Numbered from the stretch's first letter, positions 1 to 8,484 are shown. The stretch is DNA of 64,000 nt from Pseudomonas quebecensis (GCF_026410085.1 NZ_CP112866.1:3471001-3535000); one strand, 5' to 3'. Notes: generated by a model not told the origin, from the sequence alone. Numbers and translations: made by a program.

Positions 1-539
<539 letters not shown>

Positions 540-599
540 TCAAAGCAGATAGACGCCACGGGTATCAGCGACGGTATATAACTATATTAAAGGTTTGGA

Positions 600-623
600 G
601 GATAAATCTAGAACTTTTTATCC
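600..623. promoter_or_regulatory. Inverted repeat upstream of cysB
   Basis: A 7-bp perfect inverted repeat (GGATAAA, 10-base spacer, TTTATCC) lies 70-93 bases upstream of the cysB start. An AT-rich stretch readable as a -10 element (TATAGT on the minus strand, near 580-590) sits between it and the gene. There is no T-run after it on the minus strand, so a usp terminator is less likely than an operator. Binding protein unknown; autoregulation by CysB is only a guess. Confidence 0.3.
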
Positions 624-633
624 TTTACTCAAC

Positions 634-1134
634 TCACACGTCATCACTTCGTCGACGTTGCAGCGACGGCACCAGATAAACCGGTACCGTGGACAGCTGC
701 ACCACCCGCGAAGCCGTGCGCCCCAGTGGCGTGGCCGCCGCGCTGGCGCAGCTGTGACTTCCTACGATCAACAGGTCCACGGAAAGTTTACGCAGTTGGT
801 CGAGTATCACCTCGCAAGGATCGCCCTGGATCACGCGCACCGAGCGGATCAATTGCAAATCCTGCCCCCCCTCCCCCAACTCCTCACGAAAACTGTCCAG
901 TACCCGCTGTTCGATGGTGGCAATCATTGTGCGCAGGCCCTCACTGCGCCACTCATTCAGGCTCTGTTCATCGAGATAACTGTGCAGCACCGATTCGGCA
1001 AACAGCCCGATCGGCTCCACCACGTGAATCACATACAGATCCGCCTTGAACGTTCGCGCAAGCGCCAATGCATGTTGCATCACGTACGGCGCGTACAGAC
1101 CAAGGTCCGTGGCGTACAGCATCGAACCAATCAT
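634..1134 (-). CDS. Universal stress protein (UspA family)
   Basis: Single-domain Usp protein of 166 residues, a cytosolic alpha/beta fold often induced under starvation or anoxia. The start is placed at the ATG of MIGSMLYATDLG (1132-1134), because AGGAGG lies five bases upstream; the longer frame upstream has no such site. The N-terminal beta strand leading to ATDLG and the C-terminal DLLIVGSHS segment fit the family. The ATP-binding loop G-x2-G-x9-G-S/T is imperfect: the second glycine is serine (GSHS), followed nine residues later by G-R-T. Nucleotide binding is therefore uncertain. It lies between a 5'-nucleotidase-like gene and cysB, all leftward. Confidence 0.85.
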   Translation of the reverse strand: MIGSMLYATDLGLYAPYVMQHALALARTFKADLYVIHVVEPIGLFAESVLHSYLDEQSLNEWRSEGLRTMIATIEQRVLDSFREELGEGGQDLQLIRSVRVIQGDPCEVILDQLRKLSVDLLIVGSHSCASAAATPLGRTASRVVQLSTVPVYLVPSLQRRRSDDV

Positions 1135-1205
1135 AAAAACCTCCTGGACGGCCAGGATGGCGCAGATCAAATCAGCTTAGCAGCGCCGCATTGATTTCGA
1201 CTGCT

Positions 1206-2117
1206 TCAGACCTGGGTTCCGACTTCGTTGCTGATGCCATGGGGCACATGCCCGGTGGCTACCACCTCCCTGGCTTTCTCACAATGACCGGCCTGGTCAT
1301 CGAAAAACACATCGGCGGCAAACGCCTCAAGGAACGCGGCCTTCTCCAGGCCACCGAGAAACAGCGATTCGTCCAGCCGGATGTCCCATTCCCGCAAGGT
1401 GCGAATCACCCGCTCATGGGAAGGCGCCGAACGCGCGGTAACCAGGGCCGTACGGATCGGGCACGCCTCATCGGGAAACTCACGCTGCAGCAAATTCAAC
1501 GCCGCGAGGAATCCCTTGAACGGCCCGCCGTGCAACGGCTGGCGCGCCGACTCGCGCTCGCTGGCCTGGAACGCCGCCAGCCCACCGGCCTGGTACACGC
1601 GCTCGGACTCATCGGAGAACAGCACCGCGTCACCGTCAAAGGCGATCCGCAGCTCCTCGCTGCACGCCCGCCGTGGGCCGCCCGACAAAATCGTCGCCGC
1701 CGCGAAGCCGGCATCCAGGGCACTGCGCACATCTTCAGCATGGGTGGAAAGAAACAGATGACAACCGAACGCTGCCAAATAAGGATATGGACTACGCCCT
1801 CCGGCGAAAGCGGCGCGGGAAATATCCAGGCCGTAATGCTGGATCGAGTTGAACACCCGCAGTCCGGTGTCGGCACTGTTGCGCGACACCAGCACCACCT
1901 CGACCCGGGCGCGGCCCAGGCTGGCGTTGAGGTTCAGCAGTTTCCTGACCAGCGGGAAGGCATCGCCGGGCTCGAGAATCTCTTCTTCGTGGTCGATCTG
2001 ATATTTACGGTAGGTCTCCACACCTTCGGCCAGGTAAATCCTGTGGCTTTCGCCGAGGTCGAACAGCGCCCGCGATGAAATCGCCAGCACCAGCTTGTCG
2101 CCCAATCCCTTTGCCAT
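1206..2117 (-). CDS. 5'-nucleotidase-like protein (PF06189 type)
   Basis: Protein of 303 residues resembling the cytosolic 5'-nucleotidase family PF06189, predicted to dephosphorylate nucleoside monophosphates. The match is by overall pattern: an N-terminal LVLAISSRALFDL segment, a central VVLVSRNSADTGLRV segment, and C-terminal LFLGG and DVFFDDQAGH segments that resemble HAD-like aspartate motifs. No signal peptide is visible, so a cytosolic location is expected. A G-rich site (GGGGGGA) lies just upstream of the ATG at 2115-2117. It starts 15 bases after the PanE-like gene ends, which suggests one transcript. Substrate not determinable from sequence. Confidence 0.75.
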   Translation of the reverse strand: MAKGLGDKLVLAISSRALFDLGESHRIYLAEGVETYRKYQIDHEEEILEPGDAFPLVRKLLNLNASLGRARVEVVLVSRNSADTGLRVFNSIQHYGLDISRAAFAGGRSPYPYLAAFGCHLFLSTHAEDVRSALDAGFAAATILSGGPRRACSEELRIAFDGDAVLFSDESERVYQAGGLAAFQASERESARQPLHGGPFKGFLAALNLLQREFPDEACPIRTALVTARSAPSHERVIRTLREWDIRLDESLFLGGLEKAAFLEAFAADVFFDDQAGHCEKAREVVATGHVPHGISNEVGTQV

Positions 2118-2132
2118 GTGCGTCCCCCCGAA

Positions 2133-3095
2133 TCAGCGGTTGTGCCGATCAATAAAGCTCAAGGCCTGATAGAGCGCCCGCATGCGCGGCAACTCGCACC
2201 CGGCGGCCCTGGCGGCCGATAGCGGGCGCGCATAGATCGCCGCCAGTTCCAACGGGCGTTTGTGCATATAGTCGTGATACATGCTGGGCAGGTAATCGTC
2301 CATGGTTTCGGTCATGGCGAACATCTGCCCCGCGTAGCTTGCCGGGATGTCATGGCCGCAGGCGTGGGCAGCCTGCACCACTTCGGCCATCAGCGCCTGG
2401 ATCAGCTCGCGGCTCGATTCGTCGGCCATCATGGCGGTGGTGCCGGTTTTCAAGAGCACAGAGAGCCCGTTGAACGGCACGTTCCACACTAACTTATGCC
2501 AGCGCGCCTGATGCACATTGGCCATGGCCTGGGATTCGATCCCGGCCTGGTGAAACAACGCGGCACCGGCTTCGACTATTGCTGTCCGACGCCCCTCATC
2601 ATTGGCTGCCGCGCCGCTGTGGTAGCCCAGATTAACCCGCCCCAACGCCTCATGCTCGACAACGCCGGGGCCGGAGCGGTGTACGCCGATGTAGCACAAG
2701 CCACCCAGCAAGTGCAGCGACGGGGGCAGGTGTTCGCGCAGGCTGTCTTCGACGTCGAGGCCGTTTTGCAGCAACACCACCTTGGCGTCCGGGGCCGCCA
2801 CCTGGGCCAGGGTCGGAGCCAGCTCCAGATTCCCGGTCGACTTGGTGCCCACCAGCAACCAATCGCAGGGTGGCATATCGGCCGCACGGGCATAGGCCTG
2901 CACCGGCTGCAGGTGCAAAGTGCCATGCACCTTACTGTTCACCCGCAGGCCATGGGCGCTCACTGCGGCATATTCACTGCGCAGCAGGAAGTGCACATCG
3001 AACCCGGCGCGCGCCAGCATCAAGCCGTAGAAGCCACCGATGGCGCCGGTGCCGATGATGCCGATACGCGGCGAGTGGGGTGCAACTGCTGTCAT
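2133..3095 (-). CDS. 2-dehydropantoate 2-reductase family protein (PanE/ApbA-like)
   Basis: NADPH-dependent ketopantoate reductase family, 320 residues. The Rossmann motif GIIGTGAIGG is near residue 12. The family lysine/asparagine patch appears as K-L-V-W-N-V-P-F-N near residue 200, and a GTKSTGN nucleotide-loop segment follows the second strand. PanE makes pantoate for coenzyme A, but pseudomonads often carry several paralogues acting on other 2-oxo acids, so the pathway is not certain. Its ATG overlaps the end of the thioredoxin-like gene by four bases, indicating translational coupling, and the 5'-nucleotidase-like gene follows after 15 bases. Confidence 0.8.
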   Translation of the reverse strand: MTAVAPHSPRIGIIGTGAIGGFYGLMLARAGFDVHFLLRSEYAAVSAHGLRVNSKVHGTLHLQPVQAYARAADMPPCDWLLVGTKSTGNLELAPTLAQVAAPDAKVVLLQNGLDVEDSLREHLPPSLHLLGGLCYIGVHRSGPGVVEHEALGRVNLGYHSGAAANDEGRRTAIVEAGAALFHQAGIESQAMANVHQARWHKLVWNVPFNGLSVLLKTGTTAMMADESSRELIQALMAEVVQAAHACGHDIPASYAGQMFAMTETMDDYLPSMYHDYMHKRPLELAAIYARPLSAARAAGCELPRMRALYQALSFIDRHNR

Positions 3096-3478
3096 GGCAA
3101 TTCCTCAGGTAGACGGGTTAGCGCTTCATTTACGGCCTCGGTAATGGCCGCGGGTGTAAGACGTGTCTGTAATTGCCCAAGGAATCGACCCTCGCACACC
3201 ACAAACAGCGCCGGCAAATGAAAGATCTGGTATCGCTCCACCGCGCCGCCATTATTCCCCGCATCCACCCAGCACACACGGTCCACCGCCAAGCGCCAGC
3301 CCGGCAATTGCTGGCGTGCCCAGCGGCAACTGGCACAACCGGCGCTGACGAATACCAGCAGCGAAACCCCTGGCAATACCAGCAATTGCTGGTCAATATC
3401 CAGGTCGGTCAATTCCAGTTCCTTCACTATACTGCTGCCACCGCCGTCAACGGGACGGTGCTCGGAGTCCGTGTACAT
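3092..3478 (-). CDS. Thioredoxin-like protein with CxxC motif
   Basis: Small thioredoxin-fold protein of up to 128 residues. The active-site motif C-A-S-C follows a hydrophobic strand (VSLLVFVSAG), and a probable cis-proline region (HLPALFVVCEG) comes about 45 residues later, as in thioredoxins. No signal peptide or membrane segment, so probably cytosolic; partner unknown. The start is doubtful. The ATG at 3476-3478 has GAGG 13 bases upstream, farther than usual; a GTG at 3425-3427 (VKELELTD) is an alternative. The ATG lies inside a CATG palindrome shared with the divergent PilZ-like gene. The end overlaps the PanE-like start by four bases. Confidence 0.65.
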   Translation of the reverse strand: MYTDSEHRPVDGGGSSIVKELELTDLDIDQQLLVLPGVSLLVFVSAGCASCRWARQQLPGWRLAVDRVCWVDAGNNGGAVERYQIFHLPALFVVCEGRFLGQLQTRLTPAAITEAVNEALTRLPEELP

Positions 3479-3911
3479 GGGTCGTTTTTTACCTCACCCT
3501 GATGATGTCGCTGTCGAGTTAATCCAACGTCCCTCCCCTGCCATTCCCCGCCAACGCCTGCACGCCGTCGGCCTGGGCGGTGTCGCCTGCCAGTCGCCCC
3601 GCGCCTGGCGCCAGGGCAGCGCAGTTGACTTGCATATTCCCTCACTGGGCGCCAGTGCGCGCTATCCAGGGTACGTGGCCTGGTGCCGCAAGGTGGAAAG
3701 CGGCTATCGCGTGGGCATTTCGTTTACCGACGAACATGCCTTGTTCGGCGCGCGAATGGGGGAACAAGCATGCCGGATAGAACGCTACTGCCGCCAGCAC
3801 GATGATGCACAGCCGACACCGCTGCAGTTCGAGGCCCTGGCCCGAGAGTGGGTGGCGCGTCATGCTCTGGAGTTCTCCCACGAAGCGTTTGTGCAGCCGG
3901 CGCGGGATTAA
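3477..3911 (+). CDS. PilZ-domain-like protein
   Basis: Protein of 144 residues with a PilZ-like beta-barrel pattern: an arginine-containing strand, a glycine turn (HAVGLGG), then alternating hydrophobic strands (VDLHIPSLG, YPGYVAWCRK, YRVGISF). PilZ domains bind cyclic di-GMP through R-x3-R and D/N-x-S-x2-G. Here the second motif reads H-A-V-G-L-G-G and no clean R-x3-R precedes it, so binding may be lost. The ATG at 3477 is preferred because CGGAG lies nine bases upstream; a GTG at 3471 is two codons earlier. It is divergent from the thioredoxin-like gene and precedes DAHP synthase by about 130 bases. Confidence 0.6.
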   Translation: MGRFLPHPDDVAVELIQRPSPAIPRQRLHAVGLGGVACQSPRAWRQGSAVDLHIPSLGASARYPGYVAWCRKVESGYRVGISFTDEHALFGARMGEQACRIERYCRQHDDAQPTPLQFEALAREWVARHALEFSHEAFVQPARD

Positions 3912-4041
3912 ACCCGCCCAGCCCATTGTCGCGGGCCCGTATTACGCGCTAAGGTTCCTCCCCCCTGCATCCAAATCATGCTGTGCACCGCCGCACGGGA
4001 ATGGCTGGCGGCCGGCACCCGTGACCCTGACGAGTAACACG

Positions 4042-5118
4042 ATGGCTGATTTACCGATCAATGACCTAAACGTCGAATCCAACGAGACCCTGATCACCCC
4101 AGATCAGCTCAAGCGCGAAATCCCGTTGAGCGAGTCTGCCCTGCAGACCGTCACCAAGGGCCGCGAAGTCATTCGAAACATTCTTGACGGCACCGACCAC
4201 CGCCTGTTTGTGGTAATCGGCCCTTGCTCGATCCACGACCTCAAGGCCGCCCACGAATACGCCGAACGTCTCAAAGTGCTGGCAGCGGAAGTGTCCGACA
4301 CCTTGTACCTGGTCATGCGCGTCTACTTCGAGAAACCGCGCACCACCGTTGGCTGGAAGGGTTTGATCAACGACCCGTACCTGGACGACTCGTTCAAGAT
4401 CCAGGACGGTCTGCACATCGGCCGTCAATTGCTGCTGGACCTGGCAGAAATGGGCCTGCCCACCGCCACCGAAGCGCTGGACCCGATTTCCCCGCAGTAC
4501 CTGCAGGACCTGATCAGTTGGTCGGCCATCGGTGCGCGCACCACCGAATCCCAGACCCACCGCGAAATGGCGTCCGGCCTGTCATCGGCCGTGGGCTTCA
4601 AGAATGGCACCGACGGCGGCCTGACCGTGGCGATCAACGCGCTGCAGTCGGTGTCCAGCCCTCACCGTTTCCTGGGTATCAACCAGGAAGGCGGCGTCTC
4701 CATCGTCACCACCAAGGGCAATGCCTACGGTCATGTGGTTCTGCGGGGCGGCAACGGTAAGCCCAACTACGACTCGGTCAGTGTCGCGCTGTGCGAACAG
4801 GCGCTTAACAAAGCCAAGATCAAGCCGAACATCATGGTTGACTGCAGCCACGCCAACTCCAACAAGGACCCGGCCCTGCAGCCGCTGGTAATGGAAAACG
4901 TCGCCAATCAGATCCTGGAAGGTAACCAGTCGATCATCGGCCTGATGGTCGAGAGCCACTTGAACTGGGGCTGCCAGGCCATTCCCAAGGACTTGGCCGA
5001 TTTGCAGTACGGTGTATCGATCACCGATGCCTGCATCGATTGGGCCGCCACCGAAAACACCTTGCGCAGCATGCACGCCAAGCTCAGGGACGTATTGCCC
5101 AAGCGCACACGCGGCTGA
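4042..5118 (+). CDS. 3-deoxy-7-phosphoheptulonate (DAHP) synthase, class I
   Basis: Condenses phosphoenolpyruvate and erythrose 4-phosphate to DAHP, the first step of the shikimate pathway. The 358 residues match the class I AroF/AroG/AroH length. Seen are the FVVIGPCSIHD segment with the metal-binding cysteine, MRVYFEKPRTTVGWKG, the GARTTESQTHRE segment, KNGTDG, and the C-terminal IMVDCSHANSNKDP with the metal-ligand region. ATG at 4042 was chosen because homology starts at MADLPINDLN; the longer frame to 3802 overlaps the PilZ-like gene. Which aromatic amino acid inhibits it cannot be read here. A strong hairpin follows at once. Confidence 0.95.
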   Translation: MADLPINDLNVESNETLITPDQLKREIPLSESALQTVTKGREVIRNILDGTDHRLFVVIGPCSIHDLKAAHEYAERLKVLAAEVSDTLYLVMRVYFEKPRTTVGWKGLINDPYLDDSFKIQDGLHIGRQLLLDLAEMGLPTATEALDPISPQYLQDLISWSAIGARTTESQTHREMASGLSSAVGFKNGTDGGLTVAINALQSVSSPHRFLGINQEGGVSIVTTKGNAYGHVVLRGGNGKPNYDSVSVALCEQALNKAKIKPNIMVDCSHANSNKDPALQPLVMENVANQILEGNQSIIGLMVESHLNWGCQAIPKDLADLQYGVSITDACIDWAATENTLRSMHAKLRDVLPKRTRG

Positions 5119-5134
5119 ACCCGCCTCGTATCGC

Positions 5135-5175
5135 GCACACAAAAACGCCGGGCTGAACCCGGCGTTTTTGTGTGC
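5135..5175. terminator. Bidirectional terminator between DAHP synthase and GNAT gene
   Basis: A perfect 18-bp stem (GCACACAAAAACGCCGGG and its complement) encloses a five-base CTGAA loop. The inner stem is GC-rich and the outer part runs A5 and T5, so each strand presents a hairpin followed by a T-run. It sits between convergent genes ending at 5118 and 5189, as expected for a shared factor-independent terminator. Confidence 0.9.
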
Positions 5176-5188
5176 AGTTGTCTAAAAC

Positions 5189-5470
5189 TTACAGCTTTGC
5201 AGCATGGCGCTGATGGCGCTCCATGTAGCGCTCCACGTAGGAGCAGGACGGGATCACCGTATAGCCCGCCTTTTCTGCGAACTGCAACGCCTCCTCGGTC
5301 AACGCCGCCGCAATGCCACGGCCTCTTAGCGCGTTGGGCACGAAGGTGCGATAGATATCCAGGGTCTGCTTGCCGAGATCCATGTAGGTCAGGTAGGCAC
5401 GATGACCGTCCACAGTGGTCTCGAACTGATGACCTGTCTGGTCATGGTGGATGGACAACGCCTCGCTCAT
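5189..5470 (-). CDS. Short GNAT-type N-acetyltransferase (YjdJ-like)
   Basis: 93-residue protein of the small GNAT subgroup (Acetyltransf_CG/PF14542 type). Seen are the core strand AYLTYMDLG, the acetyl-CoA loop V-P-N-A-L-R-G-R-G-I-A-A-A-L and the terminal VIPSCSYVERYMERH, a diagnostic tail of this subgroup. Start at 5470 is chosen because GAGGAG lies just upstream; the longer frame lacks this. The family acetylates unknown, probably small or protein, substrates in the cytosol. Convergent with DAHP synthase. Confidence 0.8.
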   Translation of the reverse strand: MSEALSIHHDQTGHQFETTVDGHRAYLTYMDLGKQTLDIYRTFVPNALRGRGIAAALTEEALQFAEKAGYTVIPSCSYVERYMERHQRHAAKL

Positions 5471-6080
5471 CACTACTCCTCGCGGGTCTTGGTGTGTGAC
5501 CCTTACCTTACCGATGTTTTTCCGGCGAAGGAACATCTACGCCAACCCGTGCCGGTTTCGACAACGAGAAACCTATAGCGCTCACAACCAGCCCGTAGGG
5601 AATAGTAGGCACCAATCCTGCAATTGCTCAAGGCGCATGCACCATCCCCCGCCGCTGGCGGATATAGAAAGGGCTTCGACCTCTGGAAGATCGAAAGCCT
5701 GAACATTGCCGGCAGTTGAACCTTGAGACGAACAGGCGCTCTTAAAGTCACCTCTACATGCTTAAAAAGATGGCTGTCCAGACGCCATCAGGCGCAACGA
5801 AAGTGCCTGGGTAGTTATATAATTTTTCATCTTTGTACAAGGCGCAACGCATGCCGGCCGGCCCTCTCAGCTGACCTTCAGCGGTGTGCACGGGCAAAAA
5901 ATTGAACAGTTTTTATACAACCCTACGAAAGGTTAGCCAAAACAGATTCGCTGCGAGAATTTTTTTTGCTTCTTGCGCAACGTCAGTTTACTTACTACAA
6001 GTAATGGGTAGTATGTACGCCGGCTATAAGCTCAATCTGAGAAGTAGCCATTTAACAGAAAGTCCTTGAAGGGGAACACG
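5471..6080. other. 610-base intergenic region upstream of oprI
   Basis: No coding region is convincing here: short frames lack ribosome sites and family resemblance. The region turns AT-rich after about 5800. It holds the oprI promoter and leader, with a run of eight T at about 5960 and several TATAAT-like words (for example 5818-5823). The candidate promoter nearest oprI is listed separately. Confidence 0.5.
5987..6014 (+). promoter_or_regulatory. Candidate oprI promoter
   Basis: TTTACT (5987-5992), a 16-base spacer and TAGTAT (6009-6014) resemble a sigma-70 promoter 67 bases before the oprI ATG. A second -10-like word, TATAAG, lies at about 6025. A strong promoter is expected because OprI is among the most abundant proteins of the cell. 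Motif match only. Confidence 0.35.
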
Positions 6081-6332
6081 ATGAACAACGTTCTGAAATT
6101 CTCTGCTCTGGCTCTGGCCGCAGTTCTGGCTACCGGTTGCAGCAGCGTCTCCAAAGAAACCGAAGCTCGTCTGACTGCAACTGAAGACGCAGCAGCTCGC
6201 TCCCAGGCTCGTGCAGACGAAGCCTACCGTAAAGCTGATGAAGCTCTGGCTGCTGCTCAAAAAGCACAACAGACTGCTGACGAAGCTAACGAGCGCGCTC
6301 TGCGCATGCTTGAAAAAGCTAGCCGCAAGTAA
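6081..6332 (+). CDS. oprI: Major outer membrane lipoprotein OprI
   Basis: Abundant Lpp-like lipoprotein linking outer membrane and peptidoglycan. The 83 residues include a 19-residue signal peptide ending in a lipobox L-A-T-G-C with lipidated C20. The mature chain is an alanine-rich heptad coiled coil ([20 protein letters not shown]) ending A-S-R-K, whose terminal lysine can be attached to peptidoglycan. The ATG at 6081 is preceded by AAGGGGAACACG. The codons are unusually biased to GCT/CGT types, as in highly expressed genes. A terminator follows within 25 bases, so it is monocistronic. The L,D-transpeptidase family that attaches Lpp-type lipoproteins is encoded next door on the other strand. 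Confidence 0.97.
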   Translation: MNNVLKFSALALAAVLATGCSSVSKETEARLTATEDAAARSQARADEAYRKADEALAAAQKAQQTADEANERALRMLEKASRK

Positions 6333-6353
6333 TAGTCCCTCGGGGTTGTTACC

Positions 6354-6382
6354 AAGCCGATCCATTTTTGGATCGGCTTTTT
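6354..6382 (+). terminator. oprI terminator
   Basis: AAGCCGATCCA pairs with TGGATCGGCTT across a short T loop and is followed by a T-run and ATT. It starts 22 bases after the oprI stop. Classic factor-independent terminator. Confidence 0.9.
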
Positions 6383-6414
6383 ATTGCCTGGAGTTCCCCA
6401 TGAACCCGGCCAAT

Positions 6415-6451
6415 AAAAAACCCGCCGCGGCGCGAGGCCGTGGCGGGTTCA
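6415..6451 (-). terminator. Terminator of the L,D-transpeptidase gene
   Basis: On the minus strand an ACCCGCC/GGCGGGT stem, extended by a partly paired GC-rich inner part, is followed by a run of six T (the A-run at 6415-6420). It begins about 14 bases past the stop of the leftward gene at 6465. Confidence 0.85.
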
Positions 6452-6464
6452 GAAGGACGCAGGC

Positions 6465-7433
6465 TTACTGCTGCAGATCGATCGGCGCACTGGAAACCAT
6501 GGGCGCCGCGCCAGGCACGCCGATTTCGGTGGGCAAGCCGTCTTCCGCCGCCACTACATCACGCACCTGATCCCAGTTCACCCGCAGGTTATTGGCCAGG
6601 TCTTCACGCTTGAGCAGGGCGTTGATCACAGCGGTGTGCTTGTCGACCACCGACGGCGTACCGTCATCGTTCAAGGGCGTGTGCGCCTCCAGGTACACCT
6701 TGCCGCCACTGCTGCCGAACTTGTAGGCATCGTTGATGATGCGCACCGATGTGCCCACCGGCACCATGCCGGCCATCTCCAGCACGTTGTTGTTGAACAT
6801 ACGGAAGCAGCCATGGCTGGTACGCGTGCCGATACCGAACTTCATGTTGGAGCCGTGGATCAGGTAACCCGGCGTGCCCAGGGTGAATTTGAACGGGCCC
6901 AACGGGTTGTCCGGCCCGGCGGGCACCACGTTGGGCAGCGGGTCGCCATTGGCGGCATGCTCGGCCTTGATCGAGGCAGGCGGCGTCCAGGTCGGGTTCG
7001 GCGTCTTGGCGATGATACTGGTGTGGGCAATCGGCGAGCCCCATCCTTCACGACCGATCCCCAGCGGGAACGTGTACACCACGTCCTGCCCCTTGGGGTA
7101 GTAATAAAGCCGGTATTCCGCGAGGTTGATCACAATACCCTCGCGCGGCCCCGGCGGCAGGATGAAGCGCGTCGGCAGCACAATCTCCGTACCCGCGCCC
7201 GGCAACCAGGCATCCACGCCAGGGTTGGCGGCAACCATCTCCGAATAGCCCAGGTCATAGGTGGTGCCCAGGTCGGCAAAGGTGTCTTCGTACTTGGCCT
7301 TGATCACTTGGACCTGGCCGACGATGTCTTCGCCCGGAGGTGGCAAGGGCAACTGCAGGGCCGCCGCCGGGCCGGCCGCACACAGGGCAGCAAGAGACAG
7401 GCAGCAGGTAACGACGGAAAGGCGCGAGAACAT
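6465..7433 (-). CDS. L,D-transpeptidase (YkuD/ErfK type), secreted
   Basis: Periplasmic enzyme of 322 residues that makes or uses L,D bonds in peptidoglycan, by 3-3 crosslinking or attachment of Lpp-type lipoproteins. A signal peptide spans residues 1-25 (cleavage near AAA-LQ). A LysM-like segment lies around 35-90 (TTYDLGYSEMVAANPGVD). The YkuD domain carries H193 and the S-H-G-C motif at 206-209 with catalytic C209, followed by F-R-M. AAGGA is eight bases upstream of the ATG at 7431-7433. It sits tail to tail with oprI, which makes OprI a plausible substrate, but that link is inferred from position. Confidence 0.93.
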   Translation of the reverse strand: MFSRLSVVTCCLSLAALCAAGPAAALQLPLPPPGEDIVGQVQVIKAKYEDTFADLGTTYDLGYSEMVAANPGVDAWLPGAGTEIVLPTRFILPPGPREGIVINLAEYRLYYYPKGQDVVYTFPLGIGREGWGSPIAHTSIIAKTPNPTWTPPASIKAEHAANGDPLPNVVPAGPDNPLGPFKFTLGTPGYLIHGSNMKFGIGTRTSHGCFRMFNNNVLEMAGMVPVGTSVRIINDAYKFGSSGGKVYLEAHTPLNDDGTPSVVDKHTAVINALLKREDLANNLRVNWDQVRDVVAAEDGLPTEIGVPGAAPMVSSAPIDLQQ

Positions 7434-7516
7434 CCGAAAAATCCTTCGCAGAACGACGGGTAGGTTAAAGGCGAATCGCTAGCTTACAACTTATAGCTCC
7501 ACGCCTGCAGCTGCTT

Positions 7517-7810
7517 CTAAAGCTCAAACCGCAGTTCCGGCCAGATCGGCGGGGTGCCGCGCTTTTGGGATTCAAGGATAGCCCGGCACAGGGGGCACAG
7601 GCGCTGATCCTGGAAGATCGAACGATCCACCAGCGACCAGCGTGGCTGGGCCGGCAATAAAGTGCCGCACAGCGTACGGTCGATGGAGCCGCCCAGTTCC
7701 AATTGACGCGTCACCAGATGCACCCGCACTTCCTGGCAGGCGAACAGATCCAGCTGCTCGTCCGGCTCGATCAGTTGGTAATTAAACAGGGACCAGGCAG
7801 GACGCGACAT
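7517..7810 (-). CDS. Conserved small protein of unknown function with CxxC motif
   Basis: 97 residues, not assigned to a known family. Start at 7810 is supported by GGAG six bases upstream and by non-overlap with tesA; the longer frame runs back into tesA. It is soluble with no signal peptide. Four cysteines (C25, C48, C72, C75; the last two as C-P-L-C) plus H31 could form a zinc site. It lies between the L,D-transpeptidase and tesA on the same strand, 58 bases after tesA, so it may be co-transcribed with tesA. Confidence 0.6.
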   Translation of the reverse strand: MSRPAWSLFNYQLIEPDEQLDLFACQEVRVHLVTRQLELGGSIDRTLCGTLLPAQPRWSLVDRSIFQDQRLCPLCRAILESQKRGTPPIWPELRFEL

Positions 7811-7868
7811 CGAGGGCTCCAAATCAGGGGGGCGCCACCTTAGCCGAAAGCCTGCCGGTAGAAAAGCG

Positions 7869-8474
7869 TCATAACAGCGGTTTGAGCGATGGCCAGACAT
7901 TTTCCAGCAACTTGTCCTGGGCACCCACCGCCGGGTGCAGGCCATCGGCCTGCATCAGCTCGGGATGACCGCCGACCCCCTCCAGGAAAAACGGCACCAG
8001 CGGCACCTTTTTTTGCTGCGCCACATCGCCGAAGACTTTGTTGAAAGCCTCGACGTAGCGCTTTCCATAATTGGGTGGAATCTGCATGCCCAGCAGGAGC
8101 ACCTTCGCCCCGCTGTCCTGAGACTGCTGAATCATCGAAGCAAGATTTTGTTGCAATTGCGCAGGCGGCTGGCCGCGCAGGCCGTCATTGCCGCCCAACT
8201 CGATAACCACCACCTGCGGCTTATGCGCCGCAAGCGCCGCCGGCAGCCGCGCGAGGCCGCCGGCACTGGTGTCGCCGCTGATGGAAGCGTTGACGACTTT
8301 ATCGTCGAAACCTTCCTTCTTGAGGCGTTGCTCCAGCAATGCCACCCACCCTTTGCGGGTATCCAGGCCGAAACCGGCACTGATACTATCGCCAACGATC
8401 AGGACTGTACCCGCCGCTGCGTTCTGCGCCATGCACATCAAGGCCAGGCCAGCACTCAAAAACCACATTCGCAT
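7869..8474 (-). CDS. tesA: Arylesterase / thioesterase I (SGNH hydrolase, TesA type)
   Basis: Periplasmic serine esterase with thioesterase and lysophospholipase activity in characterised relatives. 201 residues with a signal peptide at 1-21 (cleavage after A-A-A). SGNH motifs: block I G-D-S-I with nucleophile S30, the block III region G-G-N-D with N96, block V D177-G-L-H180-P. Start at 8472-8474 is chosen because GGAG lies six bases upstream; the frame extends much further without a site. It is divergent from the ABC ATPase gene with only ten bases between the start codons, an arrangement (tesA-ybbA-ybbP) widespread in proteobacteria. Confidence 0.93.
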   Translation of the reverse strand: MRMWFLSAGLALMCMAQNAAAGTVLIVGDSISAGFGLDTRKGWVALLEQRLKKEGFDDKVVNASISGDTSAGGLARLPAALAAHKPQVVVIELGGNDGLRGQPPAQLQQNLASMIQQSQDSGAKVLLLGMQIPPNYGKRYVEAFNKVFGDVAQQKKVPLVPFFLEGVGGHPELMQADGLHPAVGAQDKLLENVWPSLKPLL

Positions 8475-8484
8475 CGGATTCTCC

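Noticed and set aside
2133..3095. Assigning the PanE-like gene the symbol panE
   Set aside because: Pseudomonads carry several paralogues of this family, and no pantothenate genes are adjacent, so the symbol is withheld.
5503..5751. 82-codon minus-strand frame between the GNAT gene and oprI
   Set aside because: No ribosome site or family resemblance, and it runs into the start region of the GNAT gene.
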